This document shows, one piece after another, positions 1 to 10,744 of a stretch of 64,000 nucleotides of DNA. A program made the translations under genes and the position numbers. This DNA comes from Nymphaea colorata. Taxonomy: Eukaryota > Streptophyta > Magnoliopsida > Nymphaeales > Nymphaeaceae. The notes below the pieces were generated by a model that saw only the letters and a program-made list of their open reading frames with translations, searched no databases and was not told where the DNA came from. Within the stretch, counting starts at the first letter, position 1; each line of letters begins with the position of its first letter. Location of the stretch: assembly GCF_008831285.2 (NCBI RefSeq), contig NC_045150.1, positions 14,057,868 to 14,121,867 on the forward strand. Reading direction: 5' to 3'.

Positions 1-660
1 AGCTCAAACCTGCATCTTCATTGGGTATGGCAGCTGTCATAAAGGTTGTGTTTGTTACAATCCAATCTCTAATCGTGTCATCATATCTTGACATGTGATT
101 TTTCATGAAAAGAAATTTTTATACTCTCATTGTGGTCCCTCTTTTACTGCCTCAAACATTTCAAGTTAGCTAAAGTCGTCGTCCAGATCTGAATATATTA
201 AGCCTAGACCTATTGATGAGCTAAAAGAGAGTTTACCTCTTATTGAGTTGCCTAGAATCATTCCTAGTTCCTCAAATTGCTTAGCAGTTCAAACTGGTTC
301 CAATCACTTTCATGTGCACATACCATCAATTTCAGCATACTTAGACCTTCATGGAACTAGAAACACATGTTACAGACAATTCCAGCACAAGGGTGTCACA
401 GTGTGCTTCATATAGCTATATTATGAACATAGCACCACATTATATATATTCTTTCACAAACAGCTCATGTATTACCCTAAAAATACCCATTTATTTTTCT
501 GCACACAGGTAATTACACCTCATACATGCATATATATATTTATTTTTAGGCAATCAGAGATGTCTAAGACTAAGAGTGTTGGGTATCATTTCCAGAATAT
601 AACACTTCACACATCTATTCATATCTAGGTGCGTAAATACATGGATTCGCTACTATAACA

Positions 661-663
<3 letters not shown>
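1..663. other. AT-rich spacer, no gene recognised
   Basis: Stop codons are frequent in all frames and no conserved protein motif or RNA gene is visible. Nothing here could be matched to other parts of the window. Confidence 0.5.

Positions 664-697
<34 letters not shown>
664..697. repeat. (TA)n microsatellite
   Basis: An uninterrupted run of alternating T and A, about 16 dinucleotide units. Translated Ile-Tyr runs across it are an artefact of the repeat. Confidence 0.95.
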
Positions 698-698
<1 letters not shown>

Positions 699-2155
699 CA
701 AGCACTACATGCTGCACTCATAGCTAAGTATTCCCATACCTTATTGCTCTATGCTGCAATCAATTCAGTCCGCCAAGAAGGCTACTGTTCCAAGGTAGTG
801 TGGTACGATTTCCTTGCAAAACATGCACCTACATGTATAAAAGAAACTATATAACACTTACCAGGGTCTCTCTAACTTTACAGCCCCTGATTTTTTACTG
901 TCAGCACCCTAGCGCCTTGGCTTTCTTGATCCTCCAAGCTGTGGATAACAGTCACGTGGACCAGTGCCTCTTTGCTCTTGATCTTCACCCCAAGATGCAG
1001 GAAAACAAGGGTTAGCTTTCACTTTTTCATAGTTTCTAACAGCTGGAACCCTTCCCCCTATGGCTGCGGCAAATGGGAACCTGAGGTATGGGGTTAAATA
1101 AGGCCAATACAAGGCGAGCAACACCCCCAAATGATTTTTCTCAGGAAGGCTTCTCAGCTGCCCTCAATCATCTTTAGTTTCTTTTAATATTTTCAGTTAC
1201 CACTTCTACCAAGGTATATATTTGGTAACCCATTCATTTCTTTCCATGGCTGCCCCCTTTATGATATAGTTCATAGTTTCAACTATTTTGATCAGTTATT
1301 GAATCTACCAATTATAGCCTATACTCTTATTAAAAGTTTTGTGATAATAAAGAAAAAGAAAAATGTGGGCATTAAAGCAACCGTCCGGTTTGAGCCGGAA
1401 GTATTGGTTAGAAGGCGATCAGTTCTTAGGGATGATGCTAGCGACCATCAGTTTGTTTGATCAACTTTCAAAGGTTGCGAGTTATAATGAAAAATTTGAC
1501 TTTTGGTATTGTTTTCGCTGCAAGAATTATTTTTATAGAGGGATAAAATTTTGATATAGAAAGCATATTTTGATATATTCACCTGTACAAATCACACCAT
1601 AGGCATGAAATATATTGGATCATATAGATATATAGCCCTCCATGTATGTCATTAAAATGATCTCAATGCCCACCTAAGCAAGAAATTAAGTCTAAGGTCA
1701 CCTACGTTCATTAGAGAGATCTTCGCTATTGACCATCAGTGACGAAAACTCAAGCCGCCTCGATTGAAGAAATCGACGAGCAACATCCCATGACAATGCT
1801 GGTGGCTAAAGTGCAGTTTCTCCTCCTCCACCAACTCCCTCTCCTCTTTCTTCTTCTTCGGCCACTTGAATCTGTGGAACTGGTCAATGCCCGATATGAG
1901 ATATGAGATCGAGCTGTTGCACACTTCTGTGGATCCACAAGTATACAGTATCATAGGAAAAAAGATGAAGGTTGGATTATTTCTGAATTTTTTAATGGAA
2001 TACTATGTCTATTTTACACTTTTTAATTTTTTCATAACCTTTTTTTACCCTTTTAAAATGTTCCTTTTCTACTATAAACAGGGATATTTTGGTCATTATG
2101 TACCCATATACACAATTTTTTTACATATAACCTGTTTTGACAACCCGTTTCTACA

Positions 2156-2157
<2 letters not shown>
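698..2157. other. spacer, no gene recognised
   Basis: Short open frames only (under 80 codons), with no recognisable domain. The stretch near 1,780-1,880 is pyrimidine-rich and gives charged low-complexity translations on the minus strand that I do not credit as a gene. Confidence 0.45.

Positions 2158-2217
<60 letters not shown>
2158..2217. repeat. (TA)n microsatellite, about 30 units
   Basis: About 60 bases of perfect TA alternation, the longest pure TA tract in the window. It is likely to be length-polymorphic. Confidence 0.95.
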
Positions 2218-2218
<1 letters not shown>

Positions 2219-2414
2219 CAATCTTCTTAGTCATCTTTTTCTTACAAGATATATCTTCTCCATATAGAGCACCTTCTTGGACCGGACACTCTCTTTTTCG
2301 CTATGACTGTTTTATTAATGCAAATCTGTTCGTGTTGGCCCATGTCCACCCGAACTCAGCTGAACGCTCTCCACTCATTGCTCTCATCATGAGCAACTGT
2401 CATCACCCTCTTTC

Positions 2415-2417
2415 TCA

Positions 2418-2453
<36 letters not shown>
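2415..2453. repeat. (CT)n microsatellite
   Basis: CT alternation with two small interruptions near its left end. Confidence 0.9.
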
Positions 2454-2691
2454 GATTTGGCCTGATTTGTTTTTTTATTCTCGAACAGCTTTTAAGGTGG
2501 AAAGATTAACAGAAGATGTGGACTGCGAAAGAGTCATGCATGGAATATTCTTCTGTCAGATTTTTCTTTCTTTGACAAGTAGCCTAAACCAGTGTTGTTA
2601 GAGATGCACACCTGCATGAGGTCACTGTGCATCACCTAGAAGAAAGCCTCAAAGCATCTGAGTGATGCCTCATTGACCTAATTAAGGTGTG

Positions 2692-2695
<4 letters not shown>

Positions 2696-2736
<41 letters not shown>
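2696..2736. repeat. (TA)n microsatellite
   Basis: Perfect TA alternation at the left edge of the duplicated block that follows. The related copy near 13.74 kb also begins with a TA/TG tract. Confidence 0.95.
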
Positions 2737-2739
<3 letters not shown>

Positions 2740-2865
2740 TGAAATCGGGCAGCTATTTTTGTGGTTGAATGGTTATTTTGTATCATTAAAAACTGTTGTA
2801 AAAGTTGTATTCCATTATTTGAAACCATGGTCAACAACTGATCGTTGCAAATGCATATTTTGATT
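2740..2865 (+). repeat. duplicated block A, copy 1
   Basis: Matches 13,768-13,890 in the same orientation, with shared phrases such as AAAAGTTGTATTCCAT and GAAACCATGGTCAA. It has small indels. No coding content is visible. It is part of a set of blocks (A, B, C) that occurs twice in the first 15 kb in different order. Confidence 0.7.
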
Positions 2866-3184
2866 GATTCGAGGTGAAAATCACCTAGAAGACGTCGCTA
2901 CGTTGTTGCATTTGAGAACTCACGGAAAACCCGTGCTGGGGACATCCAGCTACAGCTTGATAGGGAAGAGCAGCGACCTTTTAGGGTTGACAGATTTGGA
3001 GTTTAAGAAAGCTGTGGCATATAGAGAAAAGTCGACGTCATTAATTGTTTTAGAGCTACAAAATAAATGGAGACATGCAAAACATGATGTAACTTCACAA
3101 GAAATGGACCAAGTATTGAGGTCTTTTCATGTATGACTATCATAGCTAGTGCTATCTGGATAATTAAATCATGAAATATTGGGC
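2866..3184. other. spacer with a 90-codon open frame, no gene recognised
   Basis: A plus-strand open frame at 2,864-3,136 carries no domain that I recognise. It begins inside block A and has no start context or homologue here, so it is not called as a gene. Confidence 0.3.
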
Positions 3185-3310
3185 CGAGAACAAACTGGTA
3201 CAATTCAAATAGGTTGATTCAAACCAATTTTCACATGTAAAATGAAAAAAAAAATGTAAAATAGGTGACAAGAAAACACGAAAGTACAGATTAAGAACAA
3301 GAAAGAAACA
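3185..3310 (+). repeat. duplicated block B, copy 1
   Basis: Matches 14,512-14,640. Both carry GTTGATTCAAACCAATTTTC followed by a related A-rich stretch. Non-coding. Confidence 0.7.
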
Positions 3311-3716
3311 ACAATACATTCTTTGTCTTTCTCCTGGCCTTCCTTGTCTTCAATTTAGTTGGCCTGAGAGAATTTGATTGTTGTTGTTGGTGGCCTTGTT
3401 TGTCTTTGATTTAGTTTATGTAGTAGAGCCCATGTATCTCTTTGGTATCCATAACCAAATCCTCCTTTGGAGTTTCTGGGGAAAATAACGTGGCAATCAA
3501 GATATTTTGGTTAGTTTGCTAACCGATGGCTACTAAGAAATTTCTGTAACATAGAGCTGTGCTAGATTTGTCAACAAGAGGAAAATGTCTAATTCCTTTA
3601 AACAGAAGTTGTATCTCTCTTCTTCTCTGCTGCTTCTACTTTCTTTTGTTTCGTCCTTTTTTTTTAAGTTGTACTGTGGCATTCAGTACTCTTTGGATGT
3701 TTTTAGTTTCATGTAA

Positions 3717-3722
<6 letters not shown>

Positions 3723-3757
<35 letters not shown>
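3723..3757. repeat. (CT)n microsatellite
   Basis: About 17 CT units inside block C. The homologous position in the second block C carries a shorter CT tract at 10,815-10,838. Confidence 0.95.
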
Positions 3758-3760
<3 letters not shown>

Positions 3761-3794
3761 TGTGTGCAGGTGCATATATACATTATATAAATAA

Positions 3795-4105
3795 CATACC
3801 ACTTACGTAAGGGACAGAAGCCAGGCCTATTAAAATTCCTTTTCTTTATAATTTAGCACTATCTTAAAATATATTTAATGATAAACATACTTTAAGTTAG
3901 TTATTTTTTATTTTATTAATATACCGTAATAATTAAAAAAGGAATGGCACTTGAAACATCAAAATTTTAATAGTAGGAAAAATACTTTTTTTTATAAAAG
4001 TAATTTGAACTTAAACATTGTTTAGATTAAATTAGTGTTTATAATGAAGACATTAGGAGATTCATATTTTGTTCAGAACACTTTTTAACACAAATATAAG
4101 AGGTC
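3795..4105 (+). repeat. AT-rich dispersed repeat (probable MITE), copy a
   Basis: Starts with CATACCACTTACGTAAGGG and runs about 310 bases to ACTTTTTAACACAAAT. Related copies lie at 10,892, 62,817 and, with the core reversed, at 20,562 and 46,978, with a truncated end at 54,461. The occurrence of the same end on both orientations of the core suggests terminal inverted repeats containing TTAAGGGATAA. No transposase frame is present, so any movement would have needed an enzyme supplied elsewhere. Confidence 0.55.
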
Positions 4106-4130
4106 TGTTGGTTTTTGTTTGTGATCGAAG

Positions 4131-4132
<2 letters not shown>

Positions 4133-4162
<30 letters not shown>
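4133..4162. repeat. (GT)n microsatellite
   Basis: About 15 GT units in block C. The second block carries a shorter GT tract near 11,230. Confidence 0.95.
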
Positions 4163-4164
<2 letters not shown>

Positions 4165-5223
4165 TGAATGGTGAACTGACTTTTTAGAGTTATTCAGCCA
4201 TCAAGTCATGGTTATCCAATCTAACTTGATAGATAGGAGAAAAATAAAGAGAAAAACGTGATATGTATTTTCATTATCTATTATTAGTTATATACACACA
4301 CACATAATATATATATATATAATTTTCGATGGCAGTGCAATCTCTTTTATAACAAAAGATATTGAGAAAAGTCTGATCAATGTAAATTATTTGTTTTTAT
4401 CCAACAGGGTGGTTCCCCTCTTTTTTGACTTCTCCACCACTAAAAGTGATGTGTGGTCGAAGAAAGAAATAAAGTGACAGCTCCACGCATTTTGAGTTCT
4501 TATGCATGTCTAGACAGAGGGGGAGAAAGAGAAGGGGGCCGAGAGAGCAAACAGAAAGATGGAATTCCTTCCGGCATTAGCTAGTGACGATAGGCAACCA
4601 TGAATATTCCTGAGGACCGTGGTATAGGTACTGTGAATAGCTTTAAAATAGGGAAGGGAAGCTGGTCGATCAAGGCAGGGCGTCTTTCAGATGTGGTTCC
4701 ATTAGCATATGTGTTTTCTACATGCTTTTGTGGTGATGCTGCTTTGTGTTGAAGTCAGTGATATATGTGAGAGACTTCCTTCATAAAAAAGGACAAAAAG
4801 TTGCTGAAACTTGTTCTTCTGCTTGAAGAGTCATATTTAGCACATGTTGAATCATATAAATTAGACTATCAATTGCTACTGATGTAACAGATTTGGATTT
4901 TTCTTGTTGCCATGGTATTCATAATTCCTGTGTTCGATAGCCACCGTATTGCCATGGGAAGCACAATCTACCAACTTCACATAAGTATTTTGATTTGAGC
5001 ATTTCTATTCCACCTCTAAGTCTGCGTCTTTCCCACCTCTAAGTCTGTGTCTTTCCCACCAAGACAGGAACTTTAATATCAACGATGTCATATCATGTAA
5101 ATTAATGGTTTCTATTCAACAGGGTCGTTCCTCTCTTTTTTTACTTGTCTACCACTGAAGGTGAAAGTGTGTTAGAAGAAAGAAACAAAGTAACAGCTCC
5201 ATGCCCTTTGACTTCTCTTGCAT

Positions 5224-5225
<2 letters not shown>

Positions 5226-5263
<38 letters not shown>
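5226..5263. repeat. (GA)n microsatellite
   Basis: About 19 GA units near the right end of block C. Confidence 0.95.
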
Positions 5264-5264
<1 letters not shown>

Positions 5265-5345
5265 AAAAGATGGGAAGTACATGTTTTGTTCTTATTTTAA
5301 ATAGTAGTCTGTGCTGACGAGTGGAAAAGAGAGATGAGTCCGACA

Positions 5346-6038
5346 AATCCTAAGATCTGTTTTAGCAAAAGAACTCAAGTATGCAACTTTAGTTTGAAAG
5401 CAGAGAGCGCTTCAGGACGTAGTGGATCCTTCAGGTCCCTTTTTCAACAGTACGGAGGAGTAACCAGTCATTACATAATCAAGATGGTTGAAGTTTTCTT
5501 GGGAATAAGATGAATGGTGAAGAAGTTTAACAACACTGTGATTGTTCTGATTCTCAAGATAGAAGGAGCTACAAGTGTAAACCAGTAGCAACCTATTTCC
5601 CCATGTAACTTCTTATATAAGGTCATTTCAAACATGCTGGCTCTTAGAGAGGCTTTAGGCAACACAATCCCAATTGTAAAATAAATTTTTCCTTGACCTA
5701 TTATAGCACCTTTTTGGATAGAGAGAAAGTAGGATAAAAGAAAAAGAATGGAAAGGGAAAGAAAGGATTTGGGAAGAAAATGAGAGGAAAGAAAATAGAA
5801 TGAAACAAATTGTTATAAAAGCTTGTTTGAATAGAAAGAAGAAGAATTGTTCAAACTATGTTTGTTTAGACTACATAAAGGAAAATAAATAAATAATTTA
5901 AGTTGATTTACAATAATACCCCAAAGACTCTAGAACTTATTATGCAAGTAAAATATTTTTGATTCAGTTATACGGCTGGATTCCAAGGGTCGCATGTCAA
6001 TCTTTAAAAACCTATTTTGTATGTGGTATAATGTACAT

Positions 6039-6071
<33 letters not shown>

Positions 6072-7370
6072 TCCTTATATAAATTTTAAATAATTTATCA
6101 CCTTAAAATCAACAATGAAAGATAAACTTTAGCAATAGAGGACTTACGAATGTAAAAGGCCAAGCAAACCAAATATGTTTATGACCTCAGGGTTTATCTA
6201 TGCAACCATTAACATGTGTGAAGGCCTTCATCCAAGAAATCCATTTATTTCTTGCTTCATATTAATAGGGAACCTTAGATAACTTGATAAGATATAATAA
6301 TGGTCTCCATAAATTTTTTCTTGCCATTCATACACAAGAATTTGTTTTAGCCGTATCCACATTCAAATTTTATTTAAATTCAAATTTCAAATTTGATTTT
6401 AGATTTACATCCACACCTGAATCCAACTTTTAAATACAAGAGCCAAAACCACATTACGATATGTTAAGAATGCAAACATATTCAAAACGTATAAATTGGG
6501 TATATGGTAATTCATTTGAAATTGAATTCAAAAGGAAACCTGAATCGGAATATGATGGGATATTTAGTTAAAACTGAACCCAAATTCGAACCCAATGAAA
6601 AGTCATTTCTTAAATATAAATCCCATTCAATTTTTTTAGTTGAAGTGTTACTTTTTTCTTATTTCATATCAACTAACTTTTTCAGAGTAATGAATGTGCA
6701 TTCAAATTCATTACTTCAAAATAGATGTGAATACATACATGAGGTTGCTTCTAGAGAATTTTTACTACAAAAAAAATACAAAAAATCAATAATTAGTTCT
6801 TGCAGTTTTAACAAATTGTTATATGAATGATTATGTTATGATTTGAAGACAAACAAATAAATTAATATGAGATGTTGCACCAATCCGGATAGATGAATTC
6901 TCCTGAACAAATACTGCACCCGTTAACACAAAGCTAAGCAGAGATATATAGTGGAGAATTATCAGGCCAACCTCCAAATAACTGAATCATCCAACCACCA
7001 CCTTTGACATTTCATAATGAAAAAATAAATGCAAAAGATCAAAACTGAAGTGGCTGAACTTGGCAATAGTAAAGAAACAAAAATATTTGTTGACAATTTG
7101 CGAATGCTCCAGCTTCTGACACATGCAGTGCATTAGGCAATCACCTCCCCTACCTCAAAAAAACAAAAAAAGAAAAAAAGAAGCAAAAAGAGAAAGTTGG
7201 GTTGGGGGGAGGAGGAGGAGGAGACATGATCAGGATGGGCATTTTGCCCACATAAAAGGCATATGAGAAACTTCAAATGGTAACTTGTGGGTCCGGTCCG
7301 GCCTTATACATGTAAAAACAGTATGGCTGGACCATTGATACAGGGCGCAGCCTAGTTTCTTGGATTGCTA
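5346..7370. other. AT-rich spacer, no gene recognised
   Basis: Contains a (TA)n tract at 6,049-6,070 and a stretch of short ATTCAAATTT-like words near 6,360-6,620 that resembles the decayed miniature elements seen elsewhere. The 108-codon plus-strand frame at 6,504-6,830 falls in that AT-rich stretch and has no domain. Confidence 0.4.
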
Positions 7371-7492
7371 TTTTGACAAGTAAAGACTGGTCGAACACAA
7401 CAAGCAGCCACTCATTTATTTCCATTATTTGGTTTGACAAGTAGCGACTAGCTGAACACAACGAGCAGCCACTCATTTACTTTCCACATTTA
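7371..7492 (+). repeat. 61-bp tandem duplication, two copies
   Basis: Unit 1 begins TTTTGACAAGTAAAGACTGG at 7,371 and unit 2 begins GGTTTGACAAGTAGCGACTA at about 7,431. Both carry CAGCCACTCATTTA. The two units differ by a few substitutions, so the duplication is not recent. Confidence 0.8.
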
Positions 7493-7682
7493 GTTTTCCA
7501 AAGAAAGACCAGCCTGATCCGTTCGGTGTCCTTTGACCGGACCGGGCACAAACCCTGTACTGACCGACATGAACCAATATCATTGGACATGGTAGGGGTG
7601 TAAAAAAGGAGGCCCAGGCCATCGCCAAAAAGACCTCATGGGACTAGGAATAAGATTATTTAATAAAATAAAGAACTCTGCA

Positions 7683-8094
7683 TGTTCCCCAGCATCTAGA
7701 GTCTGTATAGTCCTTTGCTTTGCAAATGTACTTTCTTTGCTTATGTTGAGTCATGGTGTAAGCTTAGTGTTCACTTGTGTCGGAGTACCCTCCCAAAACG
7801 GCCCCAAGTGTAATATTGGGATTCCTTGTTTTGGATGGTCGGCATGGGAATTCTGTAAGCGGCTTCGGCCATCATATGTAAGTAAAGTTAAAAGCTTACT
7901 TGTTTCCCTCGTGATGTACTCATCTTGTTAAAGTGAATATATTGCGAGTTTTCTTTCCACACTCTTCTGTATTTTGTGTCTTTATTTTCAAAAAAGCGTT
8001 CAAGTAATCTGCGCCCACTTGAACGAGGTGAAGGCTTGCGGCTTACTAGCGAGAGTTTGCCATGCCACGCGGTCCAAAAAGTTGGCCCGTGACA
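7683..8094 (+). repeat. 5' LTR of the chromovirus
   Basis: Begins TGTTCCCC and ends GACA, so it has TG...CA ends and a length of about 412 bases. Its first 87 bases match 10,479-10,565, where the same word follows a polypurine tract. The right boundary is set by the primer-binding site two bases downstream. Confidence 0.85.
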
Positions 8095-8096
8095 AC

Positions 8097-8108
8097 TAGT
8101 ATCAGAGC
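8097..8108 (+). promoter_or_regulatory. primer-binding site (initiator Met tRNA type)
   Basis: TAGTATCAGAGC, one base from the plant consensus TGGTATCAGAGC that pairs with the 3' end of initiator methionine tRNA. It lies two bases after the LTR end, the expected spacing. Confidence 0.85.
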
Positions 8109-8190
8109 CCAGATTCTGCCCAATCTGGGGAAGCGATCAGAGAGTCGGTGTAGATTGTCGCGCCAACTTGCTGTTGTTGAGAAAAACGCC

Positions 8191-9261
8191 ATGGCATCCC
8201 AATACAATCTGTGAGGTGCCAAAGGCAAGGAGCTGGCCCATCCAGTATAGACGAGCCCAGCCCATGACCAGGGAAACCTGGAAGGAACGGTGAATAGGTT
8301 GGTTGCAGATGTGGCCACCCATGAGGAAGCCCTCGGCTTTGCTACCGAGACTTTTGAGAGATTCAAGGAAGAGATGAAGTTGATGCGGGAACAGATGGCC
8401 GAGTCAGTGGCCATGAACCGATCATTCTCTAACTTGGTGAAGACCTTGCAGGACGAAGTTGCTAAACTTCGGGCTTCAAATCAGAGACTGCTACATATGA
8501 ACTCAGCTAGTAGTAGCCAAGGGAGGACCAGTAGGATCGATGTTCAACGTCTGGTGAAGTACAGTGGTAGCCAGGATGTGAGGGCGATCGACAACTTTTT
8601 GTTCCAAGTCGACTACTACCTGGACCTGCAGAACGTCATAGAAGAAGCTCTGAAGATCAAGACCCCAACAATGTTGTTAGAGGGAGACGTTGTGGCTTGG
8701 TGGAGGCGCAAAATGTTGGACATCAAGAATGGGGACTGCACAATCAGGACCTTCGACGACTTCCGCAAACAGTTGAAGGGATACTTCATGCCCGTGAATG
8801 CTAAAAGGCACGCCTATAGGTTGGTTGCAAACCTGAAACAGACTGGTGCTTTGAGAGATTACATTTGGGCATATCAGAAGATCATGTTGGACATGCCTAT
8901 GATCCCAGAAAAAGATAAACTTAACTGGTTCATCATAGGGCTCCAATCTTGGGCCCAAGCCGACGTGGAGAGATCAAATCCTGAGAGCTTAAAGCAGGCA
9001 TATGTGGCAGCCGAACGCTTGGCCGACACCCAACGCAGAAGCCACATAGATACCTTCAAGTCTACGAAGGAGTCCGACCACGACGGTAAGAGGGAGGAAC
9101 GACGAGACAACAGAAGTGAATCGTCGCCCCATAAGCCAACCGACAGAAAACCCCTCTTTTGCAAGGACAACAATGGGCCACCAAGAGAAGTGACTTGTTG
9201 GGTTTGCGGAGGAAGGCACTATACGCATGTCTGCCCAAAATGGGTGAGACCCACCGAATAG
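8191..9261 (+). pseudogene. gag polyprotein of chromovirus, two early stops
   Basis: The likely start is ATG 8,191 (Met-Ala-Ser-Gln-Tyr), but the frame meets TGA at 8,212 and TAG at 8,248. It is then open for about 323 codons to 9,261. The N-terminal part is heptad-like (ETFERFKEEMKLMREQM) and fits a coiled coil. The middle carries the retrotransposon gag signature with GDVVAWWRRK and a Phe-Asp-Asp-Phe-Arg-Lys motif. The C-terminus has the zinc knuckle CWVCGGRHYTHVC, spaced CX2CX3HX4C as in other plant chromoviruses. Gag normally forms the particle that packages the element RNA. The TAG can be explained by a C-to-T change in a CAG codon. I call it a pseudogene because of the early stops. Confidence 0.88.
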
Positions 9262-9392
9262 GCCAATGCTGTGAGGGCTACCGAAGGTGGGACTGAAGAA
9301 GGGGAAGGATCGAGGATTGGTGCACTTCAGCTTCTCAACTCACTGCAACGTGAAGAGAAAGCCAAGGTCACAACGACGCCTACCAGGAACTC

Positions 9393-9935
9393 ATGTACGT
9401 TGAGATTCTGGTGAACGGAAAGCCTACGATGGCTATGATAGATACGGGTGCCACGCACAATTTCGTCTTAGTTGTGGAGGCGAGGAGAGAGGGGAGAGTT
9501 GCGCATGAAGGCAGCCAACTCAAAGGCAAAGCCCATCCATGGAGTGGCCCGGGATGTGGTTGTGAAGATTGAGAGTTGGTCAGAGAAAGCCAACTTCTCA
9601 GTGGTCCCGATGGACGATTACCAGATGATTCTCGGCATGGAGCTCCTTAGTGTAGCGAAGATGGTCCCAATGCCACATTTGCATAGTGTCAGCATTATGG
9701 ATGAGAAGTCTCCCTGCATGTTGCTAGCGGTAACACTGAGGAAAGGCAAGGGCAAGGTCGCGATGATATCTACGCTCCAATTGAAGAGAGGCCCGAAGCA
9801 TGGCGACGAGATGGACTTGGTGGCAACCAGGGAAGTGCCTAAAAACTCTCCTGGTTTGGTCCCAGAGGCGTTTGCGCCTATCTTAGAGGAATTCACAGGG
9901 ACAATGCCTGCGAAGCTCCCTAGATGGCGGCCACA
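9393..9935 (+). pseudogene. retropepsin-like aspartic protease relic and pol linker, frameshifted
   Basis: In the frame of ATG 9,393 the sequence reads to the active-site motif IDTGATHNFV, with Asp-Thr-Gly at 9,441-9,449. The frame then shifts near 9,468 and continues in another frame (DDYQMILGMELL is the usual region after the protease flap). It ends with EEFTGTMPAKLP, which in intact elements lies just before the reverse transcriptase. The expected reverse transcriptase does not follow. Its role would be processing of Gag-Pol. Confidence 0.82.
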
Positions 9936-9944
9936 TTAGCATAA

Positions 9945-10440
9945 AGTGGGCCATGCCCCTACAGAATTGAAGAAACATGCAGAACAAAGACGAGGGTCGA
10001 TGGAATTTCGAGCGGGCAACCAAGTCCTTGTGAAGCTTTACACAGACTGGGCAAGCATCTTTCGTGGCGATGCCGAGCACGGATCATAAAGTATGAAGGA
10101 CCATTTACTGTGGTCAAGAGGATGGGGAAGCTGGCGTACAAGTTAGATCTTCCGCTAGACTTCATGGGGCATCCTGTGTTCCACATCCGCAACCTTCAGC
10201 CGATGCTGAAGACCCGGAGAGAAGCCAGCCATGGTGAGAACCAATCTTGCAACGAGCTCCTTCGACCCGGAGGACCACCAATTGACAGTTGGACCAGATC
10301 CTTCGGCACAAAATCTACTACCGTGGCGAACCGAAGCGATACTTGGTCAGGTGGGTAGACGAAGACCAGCCAACAATGGAGTATGGCTTCCGTTTGAATC
10401 GAAGTCATCCAGAAGATGTTAGGGTCTACCATGAAGCTGC
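9945..10440 (+). pseudogene. integrase C-terminus plus chromodomain of chromovirus pol
   Basis: Begins abruptly inside the integrase tail: a MEFRAGNQVLVK segment, then after a frame change near 10,070 the GPFTVV-KRMGKLAYKLDLP module, then HPVFHIRNLQP. After another frame change the chromodomain reads DQILRHKIYYRG and KRYLVRWVDED. Chromodomains of this type are known to steer insertion toward modified histones in heterochromatin. The catalytic DDE core is missing. At least two frame breaks make it non-functional. Confidence 0.85.
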
Positions 10441-10466
10441 TAGCGTAGAGGACGGCGCTTGTTCTG

Positions 10467-10478
10467 AAGGGGGGAGCC
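10467..10478 (+). promoter_or_regulatory. polypurine tract
   Basis: AAGGGGGGAGCC lies directly before the 3' LTR start TGTTCCCC. This is the usual primer for plus-strand DNA synthesis. Confidence 0.8.
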
Positions 10479-10565
10479 TGTTCCCCTGCGTCTAAAGTAT
10501 GTACAGTCCTTTGCTTTGCAAATCTACTTTCTTTGCTTATGTTGAGTCATGGTGTAAGCTAAGTG
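10479..10565 (+). repeat. truncated 3' LTR
   Basis: Eighty-seven bases match the start of the 5' LTR, sharing CAGTCCTTTGCTTTGCAAAT with few changes. After GTAAGCTAAGTG the match stops, so about 325 bases of the LTR are missing. The two LTR copies differ at several sites, which means the insertion is not recent. Confidence 0.85.
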
Positions 10566-10744
10566 ATGACAATTTCTTTCATACATGGTTATGGTTATGT
10601 ATCTTCTGGTGAAAGATTTGGATCATTCCCAATGAAGTCTTCTTTGCTAATGCACGTTTTAATTTCCACCATTTATTGCAAACCTTCTGAAGGGAGATTT
10701 TTAGCTATCGGGAAGGCTTTCTGGCTGTCGGATTGGTTCCTCAC

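Larger units (their letters stand above)
3605..5345 (+). repeat. duplicated block C, copy 1 (1.7 kb)
   Basis: Matches 10,745-11,975 along most of its length. Shared landmarks are a CT tract, an AT-rich miniature-element-like core, a GT tract, the phrase GTAGGTACTGTGAATAGC and a GA-rich tail. About 250 bases (roughly 4,350-4,610) are missing from the other copy. Inside this copy the segment 4,400-4,540 is repeated at 5,117-5,263 (CAACAGGGTNGTTCC and following), so the extra sequence is bounded by a direct repeat. That suggests loss in the second copy by recombination between repeats, or gain here by duplication. No coding content is recognised. Confidence 0.75.
7683..10565 (+). mobile_element. 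degenerate Ty3/gypsy chromovirus LTR retrotransposon with large internal deletion
   Basis: A 2.9-kb relic. It has, in order, a 5' LTR, an initiator-Met-tRNA primer site with one mismatch, gag with a CCHC zinc knuckle, an aspartic-protease relic, then directly the integrase C-terminus and a chromodomain, a polypurine tract and the first 87 bases of a 3' LTR. Reverse transcriptase, RNase H and the integrase core are absent, which points to one deletion with a junction near 9,925-9,945. The chromodomain places it among plant chromoviruses. The clade cannot be fixed without the reverse transcriptase. It could move only with enzymes from elsewhere, and the truncated 3' LTR argues that it is dead. 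Confidence 0.92.

Noticed and set aside
660-2267. Open frames with Ile-Tyr runs over the TA tracts
   Set aside because: The coding appearance comes only from the dinucleotide repeat. There is no conserved sequence on either side.
8046-9228. Long minus-strand frames (up to 122 codons) opposite gag
   Set aside because: They lie antisense to a frame with clear gag motifs and have no domains of their own.
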